A model generated the notes under the pieces. It worked only from the letters and a program-made list of their open reading frames with translations. It had not been told where the DNA came from and searched no databases. The position numbers and the translations under genes were made by a program. A DNA stretch of 64,000 bases from positions 1,054,001 to 1,118,000 of the forward strand of contig NZ_JABMKV010000001.1 in assembly GCF_013204825.1 (NCBI RefSeq), in the 5' to 3' direction. Below, piece by piece: positions 16,570 through 25,385 of this stretch. Within the stretch, counting starts at the first letter, position 1; the number at the start of each line of letters is the position of its first letter. This stretch comes from Pedobacter boryungensis. GTDB lineage: Bacteria > Bacteroidota > Bacteroidia > Sphingobacteriales > Sphingobacteriaceae.

Positions 16570-17475
16570 TTACTCTACTCCTTTTACCAACATTGGCAAA
16601 ATATAAATGGAACTACCCGCTGTAATAAACAAGATGTTCCTATTTTTTCCAGCAAAACACAGATTAGATGTACGTGTTTTAGAAACATTGATATGCTCTA
16701 TTTGCACTCCTTCTTTATTAAAAATAGTAACACCGTTTCCTGTTAAATAAATATTACCTTTCTCATCTAATGTCATTCCATCGGAACCTTGATTAATGAG
16801 CAACACTTTATTTGTTAACGTACCATTAGGTTGAATAGAATATTGATAAATTTTACCTGCCTTTGCATCGGCCACATATAGTAATTTACCATCTGGAGTT
16901 CCAACAATTCCATTAGGCTTTTCTAAACCCTCTTCCACAATTTTAATTGGAGATTCTTCCTTATTTGGTATATAATATACTTTTTCACCAACTATAGCTG
17001 GAGTTTTTCTTGTCCAATAATTTCTTTGATAATAAGGATCAGTAAAGTAAATCCCGCCTTTTTTATCTATCCATAAATCATTTGGACCATTCAAATCATT
17101 TTCTTTTGGATTTTTATAAATGGATTTAGATATTCCATTTCTATCGAACGATAAAATTTGAAAATTTTCGTCTGCGCATGCTAGTAAATTCCCTTTTTTA
17201 TCGAAATAAGTACCATTAGCTCTTCCTGACTTATCTGTAAACAAAGATAAGTTTCCATCTACACTATATTTCCAAATGGTATTGCTAGGTTGATCGCTAA
17301 AAAATACATTTCCTTTTTTATCAACTGATGCACCTTCAGTAAATTTAAATTGAGAAGAAATAAGTTTTAAGCTATCCTTAAATAAAGGCTTATTAGTTTG
17401 CGCACTTACTGCAAATGAGAATAAAAAACAAACCAGAAATATTTTAATAAGGGAATAAAATTTTATCCTTTCCAT
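16570..17475 (-). CDS. SMP-30/gluconolactonase-like beta-propeller protein, secreted
   Basis: About 301 residues from the ATG at 17475, where a signal peptide begins (MERIKFYSLIKIFLVCFLFS, cleaved after VSAQ). A longer frame from 17544 would overlap the previous gene much further and lacks a signal start. The six-bladed propeller pattern is clear: FTEGASVDKKGNVFFSD, GRANGTYFDKKGNLLACAD, NDLNGPNDLWIDKKGGIYFTDP, EKPNGIVGTPDGKLLYVAD and QGSDGMTLDEKGNIYLTG. The Glu in FTEGA and the NGP/NDLW region match metal ligands of SMP-30 lactonases. It would act on a sugar lactone in the periplasm. It overlaps the ICMT-like gene by 13 bp, so they share a transcript. Confidence 0.85.
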   Translation of the reverse strand: MERIKFYSLIKIFLVCFLFSFAVSAQTNKPLFKDSLKLISSQFKFTEGASVDKKGNVFFSDQPSNTIWKYSVDGNLSLFTDKSGRANGTYFDKKGNLLACADENFQILSFDRNGISKSIYKNPKENDLNGPNDLWIDKKGGIYFTDPYYQRNYWTRKTPAIVGEKVYYIPNKEESPIKIVEEGLEKPNGIVGTPDGKLLYVADAKAGKIYQYSIQPNGTLTNKVLLINQGSDGMTLDEKGNIYLTGNGVTIFNKEGVQIEHINVSKTRTSNLCFAGKNRNILFITAGSSIYILPMLVKGVE

Positions 17476-18185
17476 GTACCGCTTTTCTTTAAATAACGGA
17501 TAGTAAGATAATAAATAGCTAATAAAATTGCAGCACCAATGCAAATTTTATTTCTTAAGTCTTCATTGCCATTTGTTAATTGTGGGTAGTAAAAGAGTAG
17601 GATTATGACTATGCCTGCCAACCAAATTGTTTGGGTATTATATTCTTTAATGAGCCATCTTTTCCCATTAAATGCCATACCATTTATGGTTTTCCCAAGG
17701 CCATTAAAATTTACCCACCAGCGATTAACACGAGCACAATAAGCCTCGAATTGCTTACCAAATTTATTTCTCAAAAAGTTCTCTTCAGCCAATACAATTG
17801 CTTGATAGATAAACAAAAACAAAGGAATAAAAATGATGATGAACAACAGAGAATTAATTAGAATACCTACTCCAACTAACATTAAAATATTACCTACGTA
17901 TAATGGATTACGACAATGACTGAAAAATCCTTCGACCACTAAGCGATCTGCATATACATTTTTATCTTTCCCTCCACGAACAATATATGCTAAAGCTATA
18001 GTAATCCCTCTAATTAATTGCCCTAATATGGTAATGAACAAACCTATAATTAAAGGATATTGATAGTATTTTGGCCCTAATACACTTTCAGTAAAAAGCT
18101 GTGGAGATGGAATAAACAAAGCGAGATACAAGAAAATAAACAAGAAATTTCTGTATTTAAAAAAGAAGTTACCTATTGCTATCAT
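17463..18185 (-). CDS. ICMT/PEMT-like integral membrane methyltransferase
   Basis: A 240-residue protein with about five to six hydrophobic segments. The signature of the isoprenylcysteine carboxyl methyltransferase/phospholipid methyltransferase group is present: SHCRNPLYVGNILMLVG and, after another membrane segment, EENFLRNKFGKQFEAYCARV. These motifs bind S-adenosylmethionine at the membrane face. The bacterial substrate is unknown; proteins of this class methylate small lipophilic or acidic acceptors. It starts 2 bp after the stop of the CmoA-like gene and overlaps the lactonase-like gene, so the three form one operon. Confidence 0.82.
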   Translation of the reverse strand: MIAIGNFFFKYRNFLFIFLYLALFIPSPQLFTESVLGPKYYQYPLIIGLFITILGQLIRGITIALAYIVRGGKDKNVYADRLVVEGFFSHCRNPLYVGNILMLVGVGILINSLLFIIIFIPLFLFIYQAIVLAEENFLRNKFGKQFEAYCARVNRWWVNFNGLGKTINGMAFNGKRWLIKEYNTQTIWLAGIVIILLFYYPQLTNGNEDLRNKICIGAAILLAIYYLTIRYLKKSGTWKG

Positions 18186-18186
18186 G

Positions 18187-18927
18187 TTAGTTTTTTACTG
18201 CGATAAAGCCTGTGAAATTATACCATTTAAAAAAGGTTTCGGTATGCGGAAAACCAGCTTCTTTGAGCATTTTAAAGTTTTCGCTTAATTTATAAGGTAT
18301 TAATACATTTTCTAACGCTTCTCTTTTTTGAGAAATTTCCATTTCACTATAATTATTACGACGCTTATAATCATAATAGTATTTAATGAAATTTCTATTG
18401 AATAAACTATCTTCTGCTAAGATTTTTTCTGAAATAATCAATACTCCACCAGGAACTAAACCATCATATATTTTCTTTAATAGTTTTTCGCGAAAAATTG
18501 GACGAACAAATTGTAGGGTTAAGCATAAAATAACTACAGATGCATTTTCGATCTTAATGTCTTCGTGTAAATCGGCCTGTACTAATTCGTAGTTTCTTTT
18601 AAAATCTGATTGTTTTAGTTTAACATCACATTTTTTAAGCATTTCAGCAGAATCATCTACTCCAATAAACTTAATGTTTTCTGCTACATATGGATTAAGG
18701 CCGATCATTGTTGTACCGGTCGAACATCCTAAATCTACCACATTAGTATCGGGTAAGGCATGCTCTACTGCTAATTCTATAATCATACGCTGTATTTCAT
18801 TATAGAAAGGTACAGAACGCTCTACCATATCATCAAAAGCATTGGCAACAGTAGCGCCAAACTTAAAATCAGATGGTTTTTTTATTTCTTCTTTAAAAAC
18901 ATTATCTAGGTTATCCCTTTTATCCAT
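18187..18927 (-). CDS. cmoA: CmoA-like carboxy-S-adenosylmethionine synthase
   Basis: CmoA makes carboxy-SAM from SAM and prephenate for the tRNA wobble modification cmo5U. From the ATG at 18927 the protein is 246 residues, the family length; an in-frame ATG at 19011 would add 28 residues without family similarity. Matches to E. coli CmoA are extensive: MVERSVPFYNEIQRMI, VVDLGCSTGTTMIGL, ENASVVILCLTLQF, LVPGGVLIISEK and NYSEMEISQKREALENVL. cmoB, the partner that uses carboxy-SAM, is not in the window. The next genes encode a membrane methyltransferase and a propeller protein, an unusual neighbourhood. Confidence 0.85.
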   Translation of the reverse strand: MDKRDNLDNVFKEEIKKPSDFKFGATVANAFDDMVERSVPFYNEIQRMIIELAVEHALPDTNVVDLGCSTGTTMIGLNPYVAENIKFIGVDDSAEMLKKCDVKLKQSDFKRNYELVQADLHEDIKIENASVVILCLTLQFVRPIFREKLLKKIYDGLVPGGVLIISEKILAEDSLFNRNFIKYYYDYKRRNNYSEMEISQKREALENVLIPYKLSENFKMLKEAGFPHTETFFKWYNFTGFIAVKN

Positions 18928-19125
18928 TAGTTCTGAATGAGTATTATTTACTCGCAATAAATCTAACAATGATTTATTACTAAATGATTGATAACATATA
19001 TAATAAAACAATGTTAACTTTCATTTAACACATAAAGCATTCAGTTTGTTCTTGAAGTTTTATTTTAAGAGGAATAGGTAATCTGATAGTATATTACTTT
19101 CAGTATTCTTTAAATTGATTAAAGC

Positions 19126-19434
19126 TTAACTTTGCTTGAACACATTAATAGCTAATGTTTTCCAGGGAATGTAATTTAATAATGCACAAATCTTAGCTAC
19201 TTCTATCTCTACAAAGCTAGGCACATCGTTTACAATTCTCCAACGGATAGTATATTTTGGATTATAACTAATGTAAACTACAACATCATCAGATAGTGGC
19301 TTAAGCGCAGAAAAACTTTTTAAATGAACATCCTGTAATTCAGCAGCTAAGCGAATTAATCGTTCCTTCATTACTTTCGCTAAAGAAGCATTATGATTAA
19401 ATTCATCAAATATAGCAAGGACAGTGACATTCAT
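19126..19434 (-). CDS. Hypothetical 102-residue protein
   Basis: A soluble protein with mixed alpha/beta pattern (MNVTVLAIFDEFNHNASLAK at the start, then VVVYISYNPKYTIRWRI) and no signal peptide. A TACATTTG box (19464-19471, minus strand) lies 30 bp before the start codon, which supports expression. No family was recognised. It is monocistronic and divergent from the TonB-dependent receptor gene. Confidence 0.6.
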   Translation of the reverse strand: MNVTVLAIFDEFNHNASLAKVMKERLIRLAAELQDVHLKSFSALKPLSDDVVVYISYNPKYTIRWRIVNDVPSFVEIEVAKICALLNYIPWKTLAINVFKQS

Positions 19435-19463
19435 ACGGCAGGAATAAATACTATTATTTTTAG

Positions 19464-19471
19464 CAAATGTA
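19464..19471 (-). promoter_or_regulatory. -7 promoter element of the 102-residue gene
   Basis: The minus strand reads TACATTTG, an exact TAnnTTTG match, 30 bp upstream of the start codon. Confidence 0.45.
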
Positions 19472-19636
19472 CTTAAATTATTTTACCGAAACGTGATAAA
19501 ATGTCAGAATTTGATCAGAATAATGAGTTTTTAAAATTTTACTTTCAAGATAGCTTCCAACTAAGTAACGTTTATTATTCACAAACTTATTGCAATTTTT
19601 CTTATATATTATTATTTAAAATAAGTCTAAATAAAA

Positions 19637-19667
19637 TTTGTGCTTTTCAATCCTCATCTTATCTTTG
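19637..19667 (+). promoter_or_regulatory. Full Bacteroidota promoter of the TonB-dependent receptor gene
   Basis: TTTG (19637-19640), a 19-bp spacer and TATCTTTG (19660-19667) form an exact copy of the Bacteroidota primary promoter TTTG-N19-TAnnTTTG. It is 31 bp before the start codon at 19698, the best promoter in the window. Confidence 0.8.
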
Positions 19668-19697
19668 CAGTAATTTAGAATTAATCCAAATAAATAT

Positions 19698-22148
19698 ATG
19701 CGTAAATTATTTACAAAATCTCTCAATTTAATAGCCCTATCTATTTTTTTCTTTGGAGCAGTGCAAGCTCAAAACAATTTTGGAATAGTAAAAGGAACAA
19801 TAAAAACAAGCGATGGTTTGCCTGTAGCTTATGTAAGTGTGGTTTTAAAAAACACCAACAAAACGTCTCAAACTAATGAAAATGGAAATTTCACAATCAA
19901 CAATATTTCTGCTGGAAATTATACTATTAGAATTTCTGCAGTAGGTTTAGTTTCTCAAGAGAAATCAATTGTGGTAACTCAAGGACAAACCACTGAAATA
20001 AATTTCTTGACTACAGAATCCGCTTCTCAATTAGCTGAGGTAGCGGTTACAGGTTATAAAACTCCCAACAAAAAGCCAGTCAATTTGGGTAAAATAGCAA
20101 TCGCACCTATAGATTTGCCTCAATCTGTTCAGATCATTGGTAATCAGGTTATTACTGATCAACAAGCTAATCGTTTAAGCGATGTTTTGAAAAACGTAAA
20201 TGGTGTTGCTTTTGGCGAAAACCGGGGCTCTGTAAGTGGTGAAACTTTCTTTGCTAGAGGATATAGTTTAGGTACAAATAATGTATTTAAAAACGGTGCC
20301 CGTGCAAACAGTGGCGGTATGCCAGAAGCCAGTACATTGGAGTCTGTTGAGGTATTAAAAGGTAGCGCAGCATTATTATATGGTGGAATTACTGGTGGCG
20401 CAGTTGTAAACTTGGTAACTAAAAAACCAAAATTCGAATATGGTGGTGAAGTAGCTATGCGTAGTGGTAGTTATAATTTATACAAACCAACTGGCGACAT
20501 TTATGGCCCTATTACAAAGAACTTAGCTTTTCGCGTAATTGGTACTTTTGAAGATGCAGGTAGTTTTAGAAAAAGTGTAAATACCAAAAGAACCTACGTA
20601 AACCCATCTCTATTATACAAAATAAGCGAGAAAACGGATATTTTGCTTCAAGGCGATTACCTGAAAAGTGATTACACTCCAGATTTTGGTATAGGTTCTG
20701 TGGATAATAAAATTGTAAACATTGGCAGAAGCACCTATTTAAATGCACCAGGAGCATATAATAAAACTAATACTACGAGTACTCAATTAAATGTAAATCA
20801 TAAATTTAACGACAACTGGAAATTAAATGTGATTGCTAGTTTGCAGTCTTATAACAGAAATTATTATAGCGCAGAGCGCCCTTTTGCAAATGCTGCAGGT
20901 GTTGCTGCTAGAAACCTTACTCGTTCTAAAACAGAAGAATTTACTTATAACCAACAAATTAATATTAACGGTAATTTTAAAACAGGTAGCATTACACACA
21001 CTTTATTAGTTGGTGCAGATGCCGATCAGTCTAGGGTAACTTCGAATGCTTTTGCTTATCCAGGTGGTGCCACAACTTATAATTATGGTAATATTAACTT
21101 ATTAAATCCTAATAGTTTTAATAATAATGCACCTTTACCAACAACAACTGCTATTTCTGAAACCTTTGCACCAGTTTACCGAATGGGTACTTTTGTGCAA
21201 GACTTAGTTTCTCTAACAGAACAATTTAAAGTTTTAGCTGGAGTTCGTTATACTTTCCAAAAAACACCTAGAACAGTAACTACTTCATTTGCTACAGGTG
21301 CTAAAACTTTAAGCAATAATATTATTGGAAAGTCTAAGGTCGAAACTGCTTTTTCTCCAAAATTCGCATTGATTTATCAGCCCTTAAAAGCAACTTCACT
21401 TTATGTAAGTTATGCGAATAATTTCATTTCAAATGCTGGAATGGATATATACAGTGCACCATTAGATCCTTCAATAGTTGATCAGTATGAAGCTGGTATC
21501 AAAAACGATTTATTAGATGGAAAACTATCTGCAAACATTACGGTATATAGAATTATCAATAATAAATTTGCACAACAGGCTTTGCTTAAAGCTGATGGCA
21601 CACCAAACGGCGATACTAATGTGAAAGAATTAAGTGGAAAAACAGCAAGTGATGGTATTGAGTTTGATTTAACAGGAACTATTATCAAAGGTTTAAACTT
21701 CATTGCTGGATATAGCTATAATTTTATCCGCTACACAGAAACCCTAGACAAAACCACAATTACCTCTGGTACAACAACCACAACAATTGGTGGTATTGTT
21801 GAAGGGCAACGACTAGTGGGTTCGACCAAAAACACAGCTAATGGAACCTTATTCTATACCTTCCAAAATGGAAGTGTTAAAGGTCTAAAATTAGGTGCAT
21901 CCGCTTATTACACGGGAAATCGAAATGGAGGTTATAACGACAGCAAAACCGGAACTCCAAGCAGATTAATTCCCTTAAGTGATTTTACAACATTTGATTT
22001 ATCAGCAGGATACGCTTGGAGAAAGCTTTCTTTATTAGCAAAAGTAGCCAACATTACAAACGAGTTAAATTATTTCGTTCATGAGAATTACAGCGTAAAC
22101 CCAATTCCACCTCGTCAGTTTATAACTACACTTTCTTATAAATTCTAA
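19698..22148 (+). CDS. TonB-dependent siderophore-type outer-membrane receptor
   Basis: An 816-residue receptor that imports a ligand, typically a ferric siderophore, using TonB energy. The signal peptide ends at VQAQ (about residue 25). A carboxypeptidase-regulatory-like domain follows (FGIVKGTIKTSDGLPVAYVSV, about 28-110), then the plug (PQSVQIIGNQVITDQQANRLSDVL; VLKGSAALLYGG; GGAVVNLVTKKP) and a 22-strand barrel ending in SYKF with a terminal Phe. The plug wording matches the siderophore-receptor class rather than SusC. No biosynthesis or iron-uptake genes are adjacent. It has its own promoter and terminator. Confidence 0.92.
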   Translation: MRKLFTKSLNLIALSIFFFGAVQAQNNFGIVKGTIKTSDGLPVAYVSVVLKNTNKTSQTNENGNFTINNISAGNYTIRISAVGLVSQEKSIVVTQGQTTEINFLTTESASQLAEVAVTGYKTPNKKPVNLGKIAIAPIDLPQSVQIIGNQVITDQQANRLSDVLKNVNGVAFGENRGSVSGETFFARGYSLGTNNVFKNGARANSGGMPEASTLESVEVLKGSAALLYGGITGGAVVNLVTKKPKFEYGGEVAMRSGSYNLYKPTGDIYGPITKNLAFRVIGTFEDAGSFRKSVNTKRTYVNPSLLYKISEKTDILLQGDYLKSDYTPDFGIGSVDNKIVNIGRSTYLNAPGAYNKTNTTSTQLNVNHKFNDNWKLNVIASLQSYNRNYYSAERPFANAAGVAARNLTRSKTEEFTYNQQININGNFKTGSITHTLLVGADADQSRVTSNAFAYPGGATTYNYGNINLLNPNSFNNNAPLPTTTAISETFAPVYRMGTFVQDLVSLTEQFKVLAGVRYTFQKTPRTVTTSFATGAKTLSNNIIGKSKVETAFSPKFALIYQPLKATSLYVSYANNFISNAGMDIYSAPLDPSIVDQYEAGIKNDLLDGKLSANITVYRIINNKFAQQALLKADGTPNGDTNVKELSGKTASDGIEFDLTGTIIKGLNFIAGYSYNFIRYTETLDKTTITSGTTTTTIGGIVEGQRLVGSTKNTANGTLFYTFQNGSVKGLKLGASAYYTGNRNGGYNDSKTGTPSRLIPLSDFTTFDLSAGYAWRKLSLLAKVANITNELNYFVHENYSVNPIPPRQFITTLSYKF

Positions 22149-22166
22149 TTATAAACCATCAAAAAA

Positions 22167-22202
22167 GCCTCGATCATTAAAATGGTCGAGGCTTTTTTTT
22201 GT
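22167..22202 (+). terminator. Terminator of the TonB-dependent receptor gene
   Basis: GCCTCGATCATT (22167-22178) pairs with AATGGTCGAGGC (22181-22192) with one wobble pair, flanked by an A-run and followed by T8. It is 19 bp after the stop codon. Confidence 0.92.
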
Positions 22203-22263
22203 AATTAAATTAATACAGAAATTGAATAATTAAATCTCAAAAATTAGCTCGAATTATCCAAAT

Positions 22264-22286
22264 ATTCAGCAATATTGGCATTAATA
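22264..22286 (+). promoter_or_regulatory. Shared motif, copy upstream of the AraC-family gene
   Basis: The core CAGCAATATTGGCATTAA lies 61-83 bp upstream of the AraC start. Over 23 positions it matches the copy at 32670 in 20, the copy at 43521 in 18 and the copy at 55134 in 15. Presence before both the regulator and PUL genes suggests an operator that includes autoregulation (inference). Confidence 0.5.
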
Positions 22287-22346
22287 TGAAAGATAGTATA
22301 ATTATACTGTATATTTAATTGACCAATTATAAACCACTGTACTAAC

Positions 22347-23225
22347 ATGAAACCTCAATTATTAAAAGTTTCAACTGGGCCTGCTCAGTCATTTAGTGTA
22401 AGAAGAGATTTAGTTCCTTACATGAACAATAAATGGCATTATCATCCAGAGGTTGAACTTATCCATTTAAAAAAAGGTGTCGGAACTCAATTTATAGGTG
22501 ATAGCATTAAAGGCTTTCGTTCAGGCGACATCGTATTAGTAGGCGCTCATTTAGCTCATTATTGGAGATTTGACGACATGTACTTCAATGACCAATCGAA
22601 AGCTTGTGCCGATGTTAGAGTTGCCCATTTCAGCGAAAATTTTTGGGGTGATCAATTCTTAAATCTTCCAGAAAATAAGGCGATTAAATCATTACTTGAA
22701 AATAGCAGAAGAGGTTTACAAATAAACGGCAAAGTAAAAATAAAAGTGGCCGATTTATTAGAGCAAATGTTAACTGCTGAAGGAACTCAACGCATTGTTT
22801 TGTTAATAGAAGCACTTTCTCTTATTGCTAATTGCAACCAAACCGTAAAGCTTTCCTCAATTGGCTTTAAACAAGATTATGATGAATCTGAGAATATACG
22901 CATTAATGCCATTTACGATTATACCTTGAGTAATTTTAGAAGAAAAATTCATCTAGAAGAAATTGCTAATGTAGCGGTAATTAGCCCAAATTCTTTCTGT
23001 AGATACTTTAAATCTAAAACCCGTAAAACATATTCCAGATTTTTAACAGAAATAAAAGTGGGCCATGCTTGTAAACTATTAATGGAAAATAAATTAAACA
23101 TTAAGCAATTATGCTACGAAAGTGGATTTAACAATTTAGCCAGCTTTCACAAATATTTCAAAATAACAACTGGTAAAAGCCCATTAAACTATCAAAAAGA
23201 ATTTATTTCACACCATAACAATTAA
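22347..23225 (+). CDS. AraC-family regulator with N-terminal cupin domain
   Basis: A 292-residue regulator. The N-terminal half is a cupin-type ligand domain (WHYHPEVELIHLKKGVGTQF; GDIVLVGAHLAHYW), the form that senses sugars or their derivatives. The C-terminal AraC double helix-turn-helix covers about 190-290 (IHLEEIANVAVISPNSFCRYF; LNIKQLCYESGFNNLASFHKYF; GKSPLNYQKEF). It sits directly before lutABC and near the PUL. A motif upstream of its own gene recurs before susC, GH31, GH105 and the beta-helix gene, so it is the best candidate regulator of the locus in this window (inference). Confidence 0.93.
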   Translation: MKPQLLKVSTGPAQSFSVRRDLVPYMNNKWHYHPEVELIHLKKGVGTQFIGDSIKGFRSGDIVLVGAHLAHYWRFDDMYFNDQSKACADVRVAHFSENFWGDQFLNLPENKAIKSLLENSRRGLQINGKVKIKVADLLEQMLTAEGTQRIVLLIEALSLIANCNQTVKLSSIGFKQDYDESENIRINAIYDYTLSNFRRKIHLEEIANVAVISPNSFCRYFKSKTRKTYSRFLTEIKVGHACKLLMENKLNIKQLCYESGFNNLASFHKYFKITTGKSPLNYQKEFISHHNN

Positions 23226-23271
23226 ATAGATTTTATTTAATTGCTCTTAAATCCTAGCTCTTGCCATTTTT

Positions 23272-24012
23272 ATGAAGGTTGCCCTCTTTATTCCGTGTTA
23301 TGTAGATCAATTTTATCCGCAAGTGGCAATTGCTACTTTAGAGTTATTAGAAAATTTAGGAATTGATGTGACTTATCCAAGCTCTCAAACGTGTTGTGGA
23401 CAACCAATGGCAAATTCTGGTTTTGAGCATTTAACTGGCGGATGTAATTCTCTTTTTGTTAAAAATTTTAGTGGTTTCGATTATATCGTCGCTCCTTCTG
23501 GTAGCTGTGTTTTACATATTAGGGAACATCTACATGATGAAAATGAACCTGAATTAGCTAAACATATTGCAGCAACAACTTATGAATTAACTTCATTTTT
23601 GACTGATATTCTGAAAGTAGATGTCTTAAAAAGTAGTTTCCCTCATAAAGTTGGAATGCACCAAAGTTGTCATGGACAAAGAGGCTTAAAGCTGTCGCAG
23701 ATGACCGAATTAAATGCCCCTGATTTCTCTAAACCAGGACAGCTTTTAAATTTAGTAAAAGATATAGAATTAGTAGAACTAGATCGGAAAGATGAATGTT
23801 GCGGTTTTGGCGGCACTTTTTGTGTAGCTGAGGAGACAGTTTCTGTTAAAATGGGAAAAGACAGAGTAAAGGATCACGCTAAACATCATGTAGAATACAT
23901 TACTGGCGTAGATTTGTCGTGTTTAATGCACATGGAAGGAATTTTAAACAGACAACAAAGTCCGATCAAAATAATTCATATTGCAGAAATTTTAAATGGA
24001 GTAAAAGCATGA
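23272..24012 (+). CDS. lutA: L-lactate oxidation complex subunit A (Fe-S oxidoreductase)
   Basis: LutA is one of three subunits of the LutABC/LldEFG complex that oxidises L-lactate to pyruvate. At 246 residues it has the usual length and two CCG domains with cysteine motifs CCGQPMANSG, then HQSCHGQRGL and CCGFGGTFC, which bind iron-sulfur centres. It begins 47 bp after the AraC gene and overlaps lutB by the ATGA junction at 24009-24012. Lactate is a product of L-fucose and L-rhamnose breakdown, which fits the fucosidase-rich neighbour locus. Confidence 0.92.
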   Translation: MKVALFIPCYVDQFYPQVAIATLELLENLGIDVTYPSSQTCCGQPMANSGFEHLTGGCNSLFVKNFSGFDYIVAPSGSCVLHIREHLHDENEPELAKHIAATTYELTSFLTDILKVDVLKSSFPHKVGMHQSCHGQRGLKLSQMTELNAPDFSKPGQLLNLVKDIELVELDRKDECCGFGGTFCVAEETVSVKMGKDRVKDHAKHHVEYITGVDLSCLMHMEGILNRQQSPIKIIHIAEILNGVKA

Positions 24013-25385
24013 AAATTCTAGATCATGCTGAAAGAGCGGATATCTTTAACGAAGATGAAAAAAGAGTAGATTGGCACGATGAAACCCTATGGTGGATTAG
24101 ACAGAAAAGAGATAAGTCTGCACATCAAATTCCAGAATGGGAGAATTTGCGCAATGCTGCATCAGCTATTAAATCAAATACACTTTCTAATTTACACGAC
24201 TATTTACTTGAGTTTGAAAAAAATGCATTAAAGAATGGTATCATCATCCATTGGGCAGTTGACGCTAAAGAACATAACGAGATTGTACATCGCTTGTTAA
24301 AGGAAAAAGGCATCAATAAAATGGTGAAAAGTAAATCAATGTTGACTGAAGAATGCCATTTAAATGAATATTTGGAGCAAAATGGAATAGAAGTCATAGA
24401 TTCTGATTTAGGAGAACGCATTGTACAATTGGCAAAAGAACCACCAAGCCATATTGTTTTACCTTGTATTCATAAAAAGAAAGAAGAAATTGGCGAATTA
24501 TTTCACGAACATTTAGGTACACCAAAAGGAAATGCAGATCCACAAACACTTACAGAAGCTGCTCGTGTACATTTAAGAGATACTTTTTTAACTCGAAGAG
24601 CTGCGCTAACAGGTGTTAATTTTGCAGTTGCAGAAACAGGAGAAATTGTAATCTGTACTAACGAGGGCAATGCCGACATGGGAGCGCATTTAGCTGATAT
24701 TCATATTGCTTGTATGGGCATAGAGAAAATCATCCCAAAACGTGAGCATCTTTCTGTGTTTCTAAGATTATTGGCCAGGAGTGCAACCGGACAACCGATT
24801 ACCACCTATTCTAGCCATTTTGCTAAACCAAGAGATGGCAAAGAATTACATATCATTTTGGTAGATAACGGTAGAACTCGTCAGTTGGGTAGAGAAGAAT
24901 TTAGAAATTCATTAAAATGCATTCGTTGTGGAGCTTGTATGAATACCTGCCCGGTGTATAGACGTAGTGGAGGACATAGTTATCATAATGCCATTTCTGG
25001 GCCAATTGGAGCTATTTTAGCACCAAATTTAGACATGAAACAGTATGCAGATTTACCTTTTGCATCCACTTTGTGTGGTTCGTGCTCAAATGTTTGTCCG
25101 GTTAAAATTGATATACATGATCAACTTTACAAATGGCGACAAGTATTAGTAAAAGAAGGTTACGCTACCACAGCTAAGGAAATTGCAATGAAAACTATGG
25201 CCACTACCCTGTCTTCGCCTACACTTTATAAAATAGCCGGAAAAGCTGCAAGAACAACACTTAAATATGCACCATTAATAATAAACAATAAGTTTAATGC
25301 TTGGTATTTACAAAGAGAAATGCCCAAGGTACCAAAAAGTTCATTTGGAGAATGGTATAAAATCAATAGAAAGAATAATGAATAG
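24009..25385 (+). CDS. lutB: L-lactate oxidation complex subunit B (double [4Fe-4S] protein)
   Basis: The start at 24009 (MKILDHAERADIF) gives 458 residues and an ATGA overlap with lutA; a longer frame from 23919 runs through lutA and is unlikely. The N-terminal LUD-type domain is followed by two ferredoxin-like clusters, CIRCGACMNTCPVYRR and CGSCSNVCPVKIDIHDQLYKW. These segments match LutB/LldF, the electron-transfer subunit. The three lut genes overlap one another, so translation is coupled. Confidence 0.93.
   Translation: MKILDHAERADIFNEDEKRVDWHDETLWWIRQKRDKSAHQIPEWENLRNAASAIKSNTLSNLHDYLLEFEKNALKNGIIIHWAVDAKEHNEIVHRLLKEKGINKMVKSKSMLTEECHLNEYLEQNGIEVIDSDLGERIVQLAKEPPSHIVLPCIHKKKEEIGELFHEHLGTPKGNADPQTLTEAARVHLRDTFLTRRAALTGVNFAVAETGEIVICTNEGNADMGAHLADIHIACMGIEKIIPKREHLSVFLRLLARSATGQPITTYSSHFAKPRDGKELHIILVDNGRTRQLGREEFRNSLKCIRCGACMNTCPVYRRSGGHSYHNAISGPIGAILAPNLDMKQYADLPFASTLCGSCSNVCPVKIDIHDQLYKWRQVLVKEGYATTAKEIAMKTMATTLSSPTLYKIAGKAARTTLKYAPLIINNKFNAWYLQREMPKVPKSSFGEWYKINRKNNE

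Noticed and set aside
19501..19731. 76-residue plus-strand frame
   Set aside because: It runs across the promoter and start of the TonB-dependent receptor gene and is rich in Ser, Asn, Tyr and Phe, as expected of AT-rich non-coding DNA.
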